Shown: piece after piece, positions 42,765-52,394 of the stretch
Numbering within the stretch: the stretch's first letter is position 1
Layout of the letters: each line of letters starts with the position of its first letter
Origin: Saccharopolyspora shandongensis
Lineage (GTDB): Bacteria; Actinomycetota; Actinomycetes; Mycobacteriales; Pseudonocardiaceae
Length of the DNA: 64,000 bases
Assembly (NCBI RefSeq): GCF_900106995.1
Contig: NZ_FNOK01000016.1
Coordinates: 98,549 to 162,548 of the forward strand
Direction of reading: 5' to 3'
The notes under the pieces: model-generated
What the model saw: only the letters and a program-made list of their open reading frames with translations
Databases searched by the model: none
What the model was told of the DNA's origin: nothing
Program-made: the position numbers and the translations under genes

Positions 42765-44009
42765 GTGGAGCTACTGCGGAACGCGGTGCGCCCCTATGCG
42801 TGGGGCTCGCGTACCGCTATTGCTGATCTGCTCGGTCGGCCCGTCCCCACGCCGCATCCCGAAGCCGAGCTGTGGATGGGCGCCCACCCGGGCGACCCGT
42901 CGCGGGTGGTCCGGCCCGGCGGGGAAGAGGTGTCGCTGCTGTCCCTGCTGGACAGCGACCCGGCGCACCACCTCGGCCCGGCGTGCGTGGACCGCTGGGG
43001 CGACCGGTTGCCGTTCCTGCTCAAGGTGCTCGCGGCCGACGAGCCGCTGAGCCTGCAGGCGCATCCGTCCGCGGCGCAGGCGGCCGAGGGCTTCCAGCGG
43101 GAGGAGGGAGCGGGCATCGCCCGCAACGCCCCCAACCGCAACTACCCGGACCCCACCGCGAAGCCCGAGCTGATCTGCGCGCTGACCGAGTTCCACGCGC
43201 TGGCCGGGTTCCGCGACGCGCAGCGGACCGTGCGCCTGCTCGACGAGCTCGCCGTCCCGAGCCTGCGCGCCCACCGCGAACTGCTGGCCGCGCAACCCGA
43301 TGCCGACGGCCTGCGCGCCCTGTTCACCACCTGGATCACGCTCCCCGAGCACTACCTGCGCGAGGTGCTGCCGGACCTGCTGGAAGCCTGCGTGGCCCAC
43401 GTTCGGGAGCACGGCGAGTTCGGGCTGGAGTGCCGGACGGTGCTCGAACTCGGCGAGGCGTACCCGAACGACGCCGGAGTGCTGGCCAGCCTGCTGCTGA
43501 ACCGGATCGTGCTCCAGCCCGGCGAAGCGATCTTCCTCCCTGCCGGGAACCTGCACGCCTACCTGCACGGCACCGGCATCGAGATCCTGGCCAACTCCGA
43601 CAACATCCTGCGCTGCGGCCTGACCCCCAAGCACGTCGACGTGCCCGAGCTGCTGCGGGTCCTCGACTTCGCCTGCGGCGACATGCGGGTGCTCAAGGGC
43701 GAGTCGCTGGACGCCAACCTGACCGCTTACCGGACGCCGGCCGACGAGTTCGAGCTGTCCAGGCTGGACTGGACGCCGGCCGAGGGCGGCGCGGTCCGGC
43801 TGGACTCGCCCGGGCCGCAGATCCTCCTGTGCACCAGGGGACGCGTCCGGCTGACCAGCGGCAACGGGTCGCTGCCGCGCGAGCTGGTGCTGGACCGCGG
43901 CCACTCGGTGTGGCTGGCGGCGTCCGACCCGGCGGTGGAGGTGCACCCGGTCGAGCTCGAGACCGACGGCAGCGCGCAGGTCTTCCGCGCCGCCGCGGGC
44001 GTGTTCTGA
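42765..44009 (+). CDS. manA: Mannose-6-phosphate isomerase, type I
   Basis: 414 residues from GTG 42765 (VELLRNAVRPYAWGSRTA). Interconverts fructose-6-phosphate and mannose-6-phosphate, the entry to GDP-mannose. Zinc-site residues are recognisable in LSLQAHPS, in PELICALTEFHALAGF, and in FLPAGNLHAYLHGTGIEI; NSDNILRCGLTPKHVD is the family signature. GAGGAAG lies ~12 nt before the start. Last gene of the mannose cluster. Confidence 0.95.
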   Translation: MELLRNAVRPYAWGSRTAIADLLGRPVPTPHPEAELWMGAHPGDPSRVVRPGGEEVSLLSLLDSDPAHHLGPACVDRWGDRLPFLLKVLAADEPLSLQAHPSAAQAAEGFQREEGAGIARNAPNRNYPDPTAKPELICALTEFHALAGFRDAQRTVRLLDELAVPSLRAHRELLAAQPDADGLRALFTTWITLPEHYLREVLPDLLEACVAHVREHGEFGLECRTVLELGEAYPNDAGVLASLLLNRIVLQPGEAIFLPAGNLHAYLHGTGIEILANSDNILRCGLTPKHVDVPELLRVLDFACGDMRVLKGESLDANLTAYRTPADEFELSRLDWTPAEGGAVRLDSPGPQILLCTRGRVRLTSGNGSLPRELVLDRGHSVWLAASDPAVEVHPVELETDGSAQVFRAAAGVF

Positions 44010-44117
44010 GGTCGCGGTTCTGCGGACCTGATCCCCGGGCGGGGGGCCACCGGGTAGATTTCTCCCGTCATCGGGCCGGGCACCGGCCTCCCCGCACACC
44101 GAATCGGGAGATACATC

Positions 44118-45041
44118 GTGTCAGCAGGAGGCGGAACCAAGGCCATCCTGGCAGCGCTGGCCGCGAACGCGGGCATCGCCGTGGCCAAGTTCGGCGGGTT
44201 CCTGTTCACCGGCTCCTCGTCGATGCTGGCGGAAGCGGTGCACTCGGTCGCCGACACCTCGAACCAGGGCCTGCTGCTGCTCGGGCAGAAGACCTCGCAG
44301 CGCAAGCCGACCCCGGAGCACCCCTTCGGGTACGGCCGGGACCGCTACTTCTACTCGTTCGTCGTCGCGCTGCTGCTGTTCAGCCTGGGCTCGGTGTTCG
44401 CGCTCTACGAAGGCATCCACAAGATCCAGCACCCCGAGCCGCTGCACGCGGCGTGGGTGGCGGTGGTCATCCTGCTGATCGCGATCGGCCTGGAGACCTT
44501 CAGCTTCATCACCGCGATCCGGGAATCGAAGGCGATCAAGGGCGAGCTGACCTGGTGGCAGTTCATCCGGCAGGCCAAGACCCCGGAGTTGCCGGTGGTG
44601 CTGCTGGAGGACTTCGGCGCGCTGATCGGCCTGGTGCTCGCGCTCGGCGGCGTCGGCCTCACGGTGCTGACCGGTGACCCGGTGTGGGACGGCATCGGCA
44701 CCGCGTGCATCGGCGTGCTGCTGGGGGCGATCGCGATCGTGCTGATCGTCGAGACCAAAAGCCTGCTCATCGGCGAGGGCGCGACCCGCGAGGTGCTGGA
44801 CGAGATCGTGGGTCAGCTGGAGTCCGAGCGGGTGGAGAAGGTGATCCACATCCGGACCCAGTACCTCGGCCCGGACGAGCTGCTGATCGCCGCCAAGATC
44901 GGTATCTCCCCGTCGCTGTCGGTGGCCGAGGTGGCGGCCGAGATCGACGGCGCCGAGGCGCGGGTCCGGGCGAAGGTGCCCGCGGCCCGGCTGATCTACC
45001 TCGAGCCGGACCTGGCGCGAGGCCGCACCGCGACCGCCTGA
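44118..45041 (+). CDS. Cation diffusion facilitator family metal transporter
   Basis: 307 residues from GTG 44118. Five or six membrane helices (AILAALAANAGIAVAKFGGFLF, YSFVVALLLFSLGSVFALY, AAWVAVVILLIAIGLETFSF, DFGALIGLVLALGGVGLTVLTG, IGTACIGVLLGAIAIVLIV). The metal site HxxxD occurs in AEAVHSVADTSNQ on helix 2; the helix-5 partner is LEDFGALIG. A cytosolic C-terminal domain follows. CDF proteins export zinc, manganese or related divalent ions by proton antiport; the metal is undetermined. Single gene, 76 bp after ManA's terminal part. Confidence 0.9.
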   Translation: MSAGGGTKAILAALAANAGIAVAKFGGFLFTGSSSMLAEAVHSVADTSNQGLLLLGQKTSQRKPTPEHPFGYGRDRYFYSFVVALLLFSLGSVFALYEGIHKIQHPEPLHAAWVAVVILLIAIGLETFSFITAIRESKAIKGELTWWQFIRQAKTPELPVVLLEDFGALIGLVLALGGVGLTVLTGDPVWDGIGTACIGVLLGAIAIVLIVETKSLLIGEGATREVLDEIVGQLESERVEKVIHIRTQYLGPDELLIAAKIGISPSLSVAEVAAEIDGAEARVRAKVPAARLIYLEPDLARGRTATA

Positions 45042-45301
45042 CCGTCGCCCCGACGCGCCAACTGCTGCCCCGGTCCGGGATCCCCGACATCATGTGCCTG
45101 TGTGACGTCAGGACGTTCCCGATCGATCACCGTACGTAGGGGAAACGGGCAGACATCCCGCTTCCGGGGGTAAGAGCAGGGCGTGTTTGCATTACAAGGA
45201 GTTAACGAAACGGGTGGCGGACTCAAGTCAGCGAGCTCCGGCCTAGATACTGCCGCGTTAGGGTGCGGACCCACCATTTGGGCTCAATGAGGGAGGCGAC
45301 A

Positions 45302-46840
45302 GTGCCAGGCACTGGGCTGTGGCGAACCAAATCGGTCGAACAATCCATCTTGGATACCGACGAACCGGACACCAAGCTGCGAAAGAACCTCGGGACCTGG
45401 GACTTGATCGTCTTCGGGGTCTCCGTGGTCATCGGTGCCGGCATCTTCACGCTCGCCGCGCGAACCGCCGGTGATGTCACCGGCCCTTCGGTGTCGCTGG
45501 CGTTCGTGCTCGCGGCGATCGCCTGCGGGTTGGCGGCGCTGTGCTACGCCGAGTTCGCCTCCACCGTTCCGGTCGCGGGCAGCGCGTACACCTACTCGTA
45601 CGCGACATTCGGCGAGTTCATCGCCTGGATCATCGGCTGGGACCTGATCCTGGAGTTCGCCGTCGCGGCCGCCGCGGTGGCCAAGGGCTGGTCGATCTAC
45701 CTGGAGCAGGTGCTCGGCCTGATCGGCCTGGAGGTGCCCACGGTCCTGCCGCTGGGCCCGCTGCAGTTCGACTGGGGCGCCGTGCTGCTCACGGTGGTGC
45801 TGTGCACCCTGCTGGCCCTCGGCACGAAGCTGTCGGCCCGCGTCAGCCTGGTGATCACGCTGATCAAGGTGGCCGTGGTGCTGCTGGTCATCGTGGTCGG
45901 CCTGGCCTACGTCAACGCGTCCAACTACTCCCCGTTCATCCCGCCGGCGCAGGCCGGCAGCGCGGACAGCCCGAAGCTGGAGCAGTCGCTGCTGTCGCTG
46001 ATCCTCGGCGGTGAGACCAGCACGTACGGCGTCTTCGGCCTGCTGGCCGGGGCATCGCTGGTGTTCTTCGCCTTCATCGGCTTCGACATCGTGGCCACCA
46101 CGGCGGAGGAGACCAAGAACCCGCAGAAGATGGCGCCGCGCGGCATCCTCGGCAGCCTCGCGATCGTCACCGTGCTCTACGTCGCGGTCGCGATGATCGT
46201 CACCGGCATGGTGCCCTACACCGACCTGGCCACCGCCGAGGACGGCACCCGCTCCACGCTGGCCACGGCGTTCGCCCAGCACGGCGTGACCTGGGCGGCG
46301 GCGATCATCTCGGTCGGCGCTCTGGCCGGTCTGACCACGGTCGTCATGGTGCTGCTGCTGGGGCAGACCCGCGTGCTGTTCGCGATGTCCCGCGACGGCC
46401 TGGTGCCGCGCGGCCTCGCCAGGACCGACCCGAAGCACGGCACCCCGGTCCGGGCCACCATCCTGGTCGGTGCGGTCGTGGTCGTCGCGTCCGGTTTCTT
46501 CCCGGCGGACAAGCTGGAAGAGATGGTCAACGTCGGCACGCTGTTCGCCTTCGTGCTCGTCTCGCTCGGCGTGATCGTGCTCCGCAGGACCCGCCCCGAT
46601 CTGCCGCGTGGCTTCCGGGCTCCGCTGGTGCCGCTGGTGCCGATCCTGGCCATCCTCGCCTGCTTCTGGCTGATGCTGAACCTGACCGCCCTGACCTGGG
46701 TCCGGTTCGTGGTCTGGATGGTCGCCGGCGTGGTGATCTACTTCCTGTACGGCCGCAAGCACTCGCGGCTGGCCCAGCGCCAGGCCGGCGAGGTGGTCGC
46801 GGGGGGTGCGGTGCCCCAGGACGGGGGCGCCAAGGACTAG
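45302..46840 (+). CDS. APC-family amino acid permease
   Basis: 512 residues from GTG 45302, which has GAGGGAGG (45290-45297) upstream; the in-frame start at 45263 is not needed. About twelve membrane helices. The first holds GVSVVIGAGIFTLAARTAG, the unwound substrate-binding segment of the family, and FFAFIGFDIVATTAEETKNPQ is the helix-6/7 signature of cationic amino acid transporters (compare Rv3253c). It imports amino acids across the plasma membrane; specificity is not certain. Monocistronic, with a strong terminator. The 260-bp upstream gap shows no other gene. Confidence 0.92.
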   Translation: MPGTGLWRTKSVEQSILDTDEPDTKLRKNLGTWDLIVFGVSVVIGAGIFTLAARTAGDVTGPSVSLAFVLAAIACGLAALCYAEFASTVPVAGSAYTYSYATFGEFIAWIIGWDLILEFAVAAAAVAKGWSIYLEQVLGLIGLEVPTVLPLGPLQFDWGAVLLTVVLCTLLALGTKLSARVSLVITLIKVAVVLLVIVVGLAYVNASNYSPFIPPAQAGSADSPKLEQSLLSLILGGETSTYGVFGLLAGASLVFFAFIGFDIVATTAEETKNPQKMAPRGILGSLAIVTVLYVAVAMIVTGMVPYTDLATAEDGTRSTLATAFAQHGVTWAAAIISVGALAGLTTVVMVLLLGQTRVLFAMSRDGLVPRGLARTDPKHGTPVRATILVGAVVVVASGFFPADKLEEMVNVGTLFAFVLVSLGVIVLRRTRPDLPRGFRAPLVPLVPILAILACFWLMLNLTALTWVRFVVWMVAGVVIYFLYGRKHSRLAQRQAGEVVAGGAVPQDGGAKD

Positions 46841-46864
46841 CCGGGTGACTGGCTGACCGATCGA

Positions 46865-46899
46865 AGCGGCGCCGCCCTCGGAGGGCGGCGCCGCTTTTT
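46865..46899 (+). terminator. Intrinsic terminator of the permease gene
   Basis: Perfect 14-nt arms AGCGGCGCCGCCCT and AGGGCGGCGCCGCT around CGG, followed directly by TTTT. A textbook Rho-independent structure 24 bp after the stop. Confidence 0.9.
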
Positions 46900-47228
46900 C
46901 GTCCGCGATTCGAACAAATGTTCACCTCGCTGAGTGATGATCTCCGGCGTCCGGCTCAGGATCATGGAGGCATGACACGGAGAACAGCTGAAACCAGGAA
47001 CGGTCATCACCCCGCACGCCGCCGCGGCAGGGCTCGCGGAGGCGGGAATGTCAAGGTCAAGGGCGGGCCCTTGCCTTCGGTGTTCGTGCCCGCTGCCTTC
47101 GTCGGCCAGGCGCGATCTTCTGGAGCGCCTCCGCCGCGCCCGAGGTCGGCGCTCGGCGCACGCGTGGAGCGCGCCATGCCGCTCTGGTACGCCGCCGAGC
47201 TGGCCAGCGGGTGGTCGCGTGCCGTTGC
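46900..47228. other. Intergenic stretch with a SOS-box-like site, no supported gene
   Basis: The region between the permease terminator and the end of the convergent hydrolase gene shows no frame with convincing coding character. TCGAACAAATGTTCAC (46910-46925) matches 14 of 16 positions of the actinobacterial LexA box TCGAAC-N4-GTTCGA, but no regulated gene starts nearby. Confidence 0.4.
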
Positions 47229-49904
47229 TCAGCGCTCGGAGGCGCGCAACGCCATGCCGCGCTCCCACGGGGCGCTGCGCCCGCGGGGCTCGGTGATCTC
47301 CGGAAGCACCGAAGGCTCCGGTCGGGGCTTCGAGTCCTGCTGTCGTGGCACCGCCGCCGTGGTCCGCTCCGGCTCGTCCTCCCGGGCGGCTTCGGGCTCG
47401 TCGGCGTCGGTCTTCGGGCGGGTCAGCCCCTCGATGGTCTCGGTGAGGGATCCACCGTCGCCGCCCTGCGCCGTCAATTGAGGTGTCTTCGGCGCGCTCG
47501 CCGTGGCCGGGGCTTGAGCCGGGGTAGGGGTCTGCGGCTGCAGCGGGAGAGCGGCGCCGCGAACCGGGGACTCCAGGCCCGCGGCCATCGCAACGGCGCG
47601 GTCCCACTCCGGGTCGCCGCTGTAGTCGGTGTGCCCGAGCACGCCGGGCACCCAGCGCCGGCACGAGAACGGGCCGCGCTGCGGGTCGGGGAGCCAGTGG
47701 TCGCCGCCGAGCACCAGGGCGCCGGTGGGCCCGCGGGTGGCGGCGGGCAGCGGCCCCTCGGTGCCGTCGGCGCGCAGCCCGACGCCGATCAGCATGCCGT
47801 CGAAGACCTGCCGGTTCCAGGTGGTCACGGCGCCGCCGATCGGGTCGGTGCCGCGGCACAGCGAACGCCAGCGGCCGCCGAGCGCGCCGGCCAAGTCGCG
47901 CAGCGACGCGTGGGGCACCACGCCGGGGAACGCCCGCGGGTAGGCCCACTGGAGCTGGGAGCCCGCGGTCACCAGGCCGACCCGTTCACGGTCGGCCTCC
48001 GGCAGGGATTCCAGCAGCCGGGCGGTCGCGACGGCGGCGAGCAGGCTGCCCTGGCTGTGCCCGACGAGGACGACGCGGGTGTTCGGGTCGGCGAGGTGCT
48101 CGGTGGCGCGGGCGGCGAGCTCGGGGATCACCTTCAGCGCGTAGCACGGCGGCACCACGGGGTGTGCTTCGCGAGGCCAGAACAGCGCTAGGTCGCAGAG
48201 CACGCCGAGGTAGCGAGCGGTATCCCGCTTGGTGGCGGCCAGGTACACCATCCGAAGCAGCCCGACGGCGAGCGTCGCGAGCGCGCCGACCCCGACCCCG
48301 ATCAGCCAGGTGAAGCCGGGCAGCTCGGAGACCCGGGCCACCAGCGTCAACGCGGTGCTGACGGCCAGCACCCCAGCGATCACGAGGAGGACGAGATGTG
48401 AGTAGCGGCGCTGCAGGTCCGCCCACTTCCAGGCGTTGGCCGCGGCGCGCTGGTCCGCCGGCCGCCCGGCGTGCAGCAAAGCGACCTCGTCGGGAATCGA
48501 GTCGTCGGTGCCCACGGTGCCGTCCGCGCCGTCGCCATCGCCGCGTCCAGCGCGCCACCGCTTCAGCAGCATCCACGGGGTGCCGATGATGCCGGCGGCG
48601 AGCAGCAGCACGGCGGTCGTGCCCCAGAAGATCGTCACGTCGTCGTAGGCGGCGGGCAGCGTGAGCACCGGGTCGCCCGGCTCCTGCGAGGCGCCCAGCG
48701 CCCGGGCCACGCTCAGGCCGAGTCCCGCGCCGAACCCGTTGCCGAGCATGCAGGCGAGCATCAGCACGGGGGCGGTCATCCAGCCGCCGATCCAGGGGCG
48801 GAGCCGGGGCGGGCAGGTCTTCCAGCCGGGGCGGGCGAGCAGGGCGGCGGGCGCGAGCAGGACGGCCACCGCGAGGCAGGTGATCACCAAGGCGCCGGTG
48901 ATCGCGTCGATCGTGCCGCCCGAGCCGGGCAGCGGGCCGGCTAGCTGCCCGGGGAAGAGGGCGACCGAGCACAGCAGTAACGAGGCCACTGTCATCAGCG
49001 CGCGACGCGGAGTGCGGCCGAGGGTGATCCGCAGCGCCTTTTCCTTGCCGCTGGGGCGCATTCCGGCCGGGTCGTCGAGCGCGACGGTTCCGACCAGCGA
49101 GAAGATGAGCAGCGCCGCGGCGATCAGCCAGCGCGGATCAGCGCTGATCGCGAACGGTCCGCCGAGCGCGATCAGCGCCACAGTGGACAGTGCCGCGATG
49201 ACGTGCAGGGTGCGCAGCGCCGGCGTGTCCGGGTCCGCGACGACGTTCGCGCCGGGCAGCATCGGCGCCCGCGACGAGTGCTGCGGCTTGTCGGTCTTCG
49301 GAGCGGAGACCTGCCAGGACACAGTGGACAGGTGATGCATGAGGAGGATTACGAGAGCAACGGGCAGCAGGGCGGCCGAGGCGCGCAGGATGTCGATGGT
49401 CCGGATGGCGTCCGGGACGAATTCCATGCACGGCACGCCGGGTCCGAGGCACTGCGCGGCGACCAGGTCCAGGGTGACCACGGACAGCTGCGCGACGAGC
49501 AGCATCGTCAGCAGCAGGGCCGAAATCCGGAGCAGCGCGCGCAGCGCGGACGAGAGCGCGGTGCTGATCGGGTTGCTGGTCCGGGCCGGCGGCAGCATCC
49601 AGTGCGCCATGTTGGCCAGCGCGAACGGGAACAGCAGGGCCCAGGTCGCCTTGGCTAGGCCGCCGGAGGTCATGCCGCCCCAGACGTAGCCTTCGACGAT
49701 GCGGGGCACCGAGCGGTCCCCGGCCGACAGCATCGGCCCGGGAACCGGTCGGCGAAGTCGGTCGGCCGGGCGCATGATGCGTCCGATGCCGTCGCCGGCG
49801 ACGTCCACCGAGGCGACCGCATCGGTCAGCTCGTCGCCGGTGGTACCGAGGATGCCGTGTACCCGCAGCTCGACGACGCGGGTGTCGGGCCCGGGTATTT
49901 GCAC
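47229..49904 (-). CDS. Polytopic membrane protein with alpha/beta-hydrolase (lipase-like) domain
   Basis: 891 residues from GTG 49904, chosen because GGGAGGA stands 5 nt upstream; the frame continues further upstream only as antisense of the ahcY region. N-terminal VVELRVHGILGTTGDEL (~9-25) resembles the HG oxyanion segment of lipases. About eleven membrane helices fill ~75-500. Then a soluble part with the nucleophile elbow VVLVGHSQGSL (Ser617) and candidate acid/His residues (GTDPIGG, GHTDYSGD). A Pro-rich charged tail ends it. Probable membrane esterase or lipase; substrate unknown. Divergent from ahcY across 409 bp. Confidence 0.82.
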   Translation of the reverse strand: MQIPGPDTRVVELRVHGILGTTGDELTDAVASVDVAGDGIGRIMRPADRLRRPVPGPMLSAGDRSVPRIVEGYVWGGMTSGGLAKATWALLFPFALANMAHWMLPPARTSNPISTALSSALRALLRISALLLTMLLVAQLSVVTLDLVAAQCLGPGVPCMEFVPDAIRTIDILRASAALLPVALVILLMHHLSTVSWQVSAPKTDKPQHSSRAPMLPGANVVADPDTPALRTLHVIAALSTVALIALGGPFAISADPRWLIAAALLIFSLVGTVALDDPAGMRPSGKEKALRITLGRTPRRALMTVASLLLCSVALFPGQLAGPLPGSGGTIDAITGALVITCLAVAVLLAPAALLARPGWKTCPPRLRPWIGGWMTAPVLMLACMLGNGFGAGLGLSVARALGASQEPGDPVLTLPAAYDDVTIFWGTTAVLLLAAGIIGTPWMLLKRWRAGRGDGDGADGTVGTDDSIPDEVALLHAGRPADQRAAANAWKWADLQRRYSHLVLLVIAGVLAVSTALTLVARVSELPGFTWLIGVGVGALATLAVGLLRMVYLAATKRDTARYLGVLCDLALFWPREAHPVVPPCYALKVIPELAARATEHLADPNTRVVLVGHSQGSLLAAVATARLLESLPEADRERVGLVTAGSQLQWAYPRAFPGVVPHASLRDLAGALGGRWRSLCRGTDPIGGAVTTWNRQVFDGMLIGVGLRADGTEGPLPAATRGPTGALVLGGDHWLPDPQRGPFSCRRWVPGVLGHTDYSGDPEWDRAVAMAAGLESPVRGAALPLQPQTPTPAQAPATASAPKTPQLTAQGGDGGSLTETIEGLTRPKTDADEPEAAREDEPERTTAAVPRQQDSKPRPEPSVLPEITEPRGRSAPWERGMALRASER

Positions 49905-50313
49905 TGGATCCTCCCGTGCGGTTGTTGATCGTCGAAACGCCGGTGGCGATTCTCCACTGCTGATCGACATCTGGCGAGCTCTGCCCCTCCGATTGTGATC
50001 GTCCGGGGCACCCCATGTCCCGCATTCGTCACAGGTTTCCCGACGTGTTTCCGGCCGCGGTGCCTCTCGCGGTCGGCGGGGAGCCGCGCGGCGCGGCGAC
50101 CGTGGCCGGCGTGGTCGGCGAGTGGCGAAGCCGGGAGTGCGGCGCGGACCAGCGGCTGGGCCGCGCTGGGCGGGCGCGGAGCGGCGCTTGCGCGGCACCG
50201 GCCAGATGTTATCGCCAACAGTGATCAATCGAGCACCGACGGTAGTCTCGGTGCGATGTCGGCTGTCGAATCCGTGCCCTGACCAGCACGCATCTTCCCG
50301 AGGGGGTCGAAGG
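49905..50313. other. Divergent intergenic region between the hydrolase and ahcY genes
   Basis: The 409-bp stretch holds both promoters. A -10-like TAGTCT occurs near 50242, about 65 nt before the ahcY ribosome site. I found no SAH-riboswitch consensus and no small gene with good coding character. Confidence 0.4.
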
Positions 50314-51777
50314 ATGAATGTGGAGAAGCTGAAGACCCGTGGTGGTGTCGAGTCCGCCGTCGCGGACCTGGCGCTGGCCGCCGATGGCCGGAACCAGCTC
50401 CGGTTGGCCGAGCACGAGATGCCCGGCCTGATGGCACTGCGCCGCGAGTACGCCGAGGTGCATCCGCTGAAGGGGGCACGCATCTCGGGTTCCCTGCACA
50501 TGACGGTGCAGACCGCGGTGCTCATCGAGACCCTGGTGTCGCTGGGTGCCGAGGTGCGCTGGGCTTCCTGCAACATCTTCTCCACCGACGACGCGGCGGC
50601 CGCCGCTGTGGTGGTCGGCCCGCACGGAACTCCGGATGAACCCGGGGGCGTCCCAGTGTTCGCGTGGAAGGGTGAGACACCGGCGGAGTACTGGTGGTGC
50701 ACCGAGCGGATGCTGACCTGGCCCGGCGACCAGGGGCCGAACATGATCCTGGACGACGGCGGCGACGCGACCCTGCTGGTCCACGAGGGCGCGCGGTGCG
50801 AAGCGGCCGGGGTGGTGCCGAATCCGGCGGACGACGATCCGGACGAGCTCAAGGTGATCTTGGACTCGTTGCGCGCGTCGCTGGCCGCCGACCCCACCAA
50901 GTGGACCCGGGCGGCGGCGGGCGTCCGGGGCGTCACCGAGGAGACCACGACCGGCGTCAACCGCCTCTACCGGCTCGCCGCGCGCGGCGAGCTGCTGTTC
51001 CCGGCGATCAACGTCAACGACTCGGTGACCAAGTCGAAGTTCGACAACAAGTACGGCATCCGGCACTCGTTGATCGACGGCATCAACCGGGGCACCGATG
51101 TGCTCGTGGGCGGCAAGGTCGCGGTGGTGTGCGGCTACGGCGACGTCGGCAAGGGCGCGGCGGAATCGCTGCGCGGCCAGCGGGCCCGCGTGATCGTCAC
51201 CGAGATCGATCCGATCAACGCGCTGCAGGCGATGCTGGACGGTTACCAGGTGGCCCGGCTGGAGAGCGTCGTCGACCAGGCCGACATCGTGATCACCACA
51301 ACGGGGAACAAGGACATCGTCACCGTCGACCACATGCGGCGGATGAAGCACCAGGCGATCCTCGGCAACGTCGGCCACTTCGACGACGAGATCGACATGG
51401 CTGGCCTGCGCCGCGCCGCCGACGCGCGCCGGGTGCGGATCAAGCCGCAGGTCGACGAGTGGGTGTTCGACGACGGAAGGTCGATCATCGTGCTGTCCGA
51501 GGGGCGCCTGCTGAACCTGGGCAACGCCACCGGGCACCCCAGCTTCGTGATGTCGACGTCGTTCGCCAACCAGACGATCGCCCAGATCGAGCTGTTCACC
51601 AAGCACGAGGAGTACGACAACGAGGTCTACCGGTTGCCGAAGATCCTCGACGAGAAGGTCGCCCGCATCCACGTGGCGGCCCTCGGCGGCGAGCTGACGA
51701 AGCTCTCCAAGGAACAGGCCGAGTACATCGACGTCGACGTGGAAGGCCCCTACAAGCCGGACCACTACCGGTACTGA
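50314..51777 (+). CDS. ahcY: Adenosylhomocysteinase
   Basis: 487 residues. Hydrolyses S-adenosylhomocysteine to adenosine and homocysteine, clearing the inhibitor of methyltransferases. [16 protein letters not shown] is the NAD-binding loop, [19 protein letters not shown] [11 protein letters not shown] and [11 protein letters not shown] are substrate-site motifs, and the C-terminus [10 protein letters not shown] is the invariant Lys/Tyr end of the enzyme. It carries the ~40-residue insert of bacterial type enzymes. ATG 50314 follows AGGGGG by 7 nt. Same position as sahH (Rv3248c). Confidence 0.97.
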   Translation: MNVEKLKTRGGVESAVADLALAADGRNQLRLAEHEMPGLMALRREYAEVHPLKGARISGSLHMTVQTAVLIETLVSLGAEVRWASCNIFSTDDAAAAAVVVGPHGTPDEPGGVPVFAWKGETPAEYWWCTERMLTWPGDQGPNMILDDGGDATLLVHEGARCEAAGVVPNPADDDPDELKVILDSLRASLAADPTKWTRAAAGVRGVTEETTTGVNRLYRLAARGELLFPAINVNDSVTKSKFDNKYGIRHSLIDGINRGTDVLVGGKVAVVCGYGDVGKGAAESLRGQRARVIVTEIDPINALQAMLDGYQVARLESVVDQADIVITTTGNKDIVTVDHMRRMKHQAILGNVGHFDDEIDMAGLRRAADARRVRIKPQVDEWVFDDGRSIIVLSEGRLLNLGNATGHPSFVMSTSFANQTIAQIELFTKHEEYDNEVYRLPKILDEKVARIHVAALGGELTKLSKEQAEYIDVDVEGPYKPDHYRY

Positions 51778-51811
51778 AACGCCTGTGTTCCCGCCCGGCC
51801 CGGGCGGGTCG

Positions 51812-52285
51812 TCACTGCGCGATGTGGATCTCCGGTTCGTGGCGGACCGGGAAGTTGACCGAGTTGGCGATGTAGCACTTGCGGTGCGCCTGTTCGTGCA
51901 ACTTCTCGGCGGTCGGCAGCATCGCCGGGTCGGTGATCGTCACCTGCGGGCGGAGCACGACCTCGGTGAAGTGCCCGCCGGTGTCGGGGTCCTCCACCAT
52001 GGCGCCGCTCGCGTCGTCGCGGTAGGCGGTGACGACGATGCCGGAGGTGCTGCACAGCGCGAGGAACCAGAGCATGTGGCACTCGGACAGCGATGCGACC
52101 AGGAGGTCTTCCGGGTTGTGGAGGCCGGGATCGCCGCGGAAGGCGGGATCGGCCGACGCGGTCAGCTGCGGCTTCCCGTCGATGTCCACGACATGCTCAC
52201 GGCTGTAGTCGCGGTACGAGGAGGTGCCGTTTCCGGTGTTGCCGGTCCAGGTCACGGTCGCGCTGTACGAGTGAGTCTTTGGCAT
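51812..52285 (-). CDS. OsmC-family peroxiredoxin-like protein
   Basis: 157 residues from ATG 52285 (MPKTHSYSATVTWTG). The reactive cysteine lies in NPEDLLVASLSECHMLWFLALC; the partner Cys is in AHRKCYIANSV, and the end VRHEPEIHIAQ matches OhrB/OsmC-type proteins. Probably reduces organic hydroperoxides in the cytosol. The start is 6 nt after TATACA, read on the minus strand within the palindrome TGTATACA (52292-52299), so a leaderless message under a repressor is possible. Convergent with ahcY and divergent from tmk. Confidence 0.88.
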   Translation of the reverse strand: MPKTHSYSATVTWTGNTGNGTSSYRDYSREHVVDIDGKPQLTASADPAFRGDPGLHNPEDLLVASLSECHMLWFLALCSTSGIVVTAYRDDASGAMVEDPDTGGHFTEVVLRPQVTITDPAMLPTAEKLHEQAHRKCYIANSVNFPVRHEPEIHIAQ

Positions 52286-52394
52286 ACTGGTTGTATACAG
52301 CAGAGCAGGTTGTGGCGAAAGCGAATTCACGCGCCAGGACGATCGGGCGAGGGCGTCCGGATGGGGGTGTGGCGGCTGGACTACCGTCGACGGC

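Noticed and set aside
46918..47481. Plus-strand open frame downstream of the SOS-like box
   Set aside because: No ribosome site or family motifs, and most of it is antisense to the hydrolase C-terminus.
50200..50313. SAH riboswitch before ahcY
   Set aside because: The conserved GAGGAGCGCUGC-type core was not found in the leader.
49905..50960. N-terminal extension of the membrane hydrolase frame into ahcY
   Set aside because: The extension is low-complexity antisense sequence of ahcY, and GTG 49904 has a strong ribosome site.
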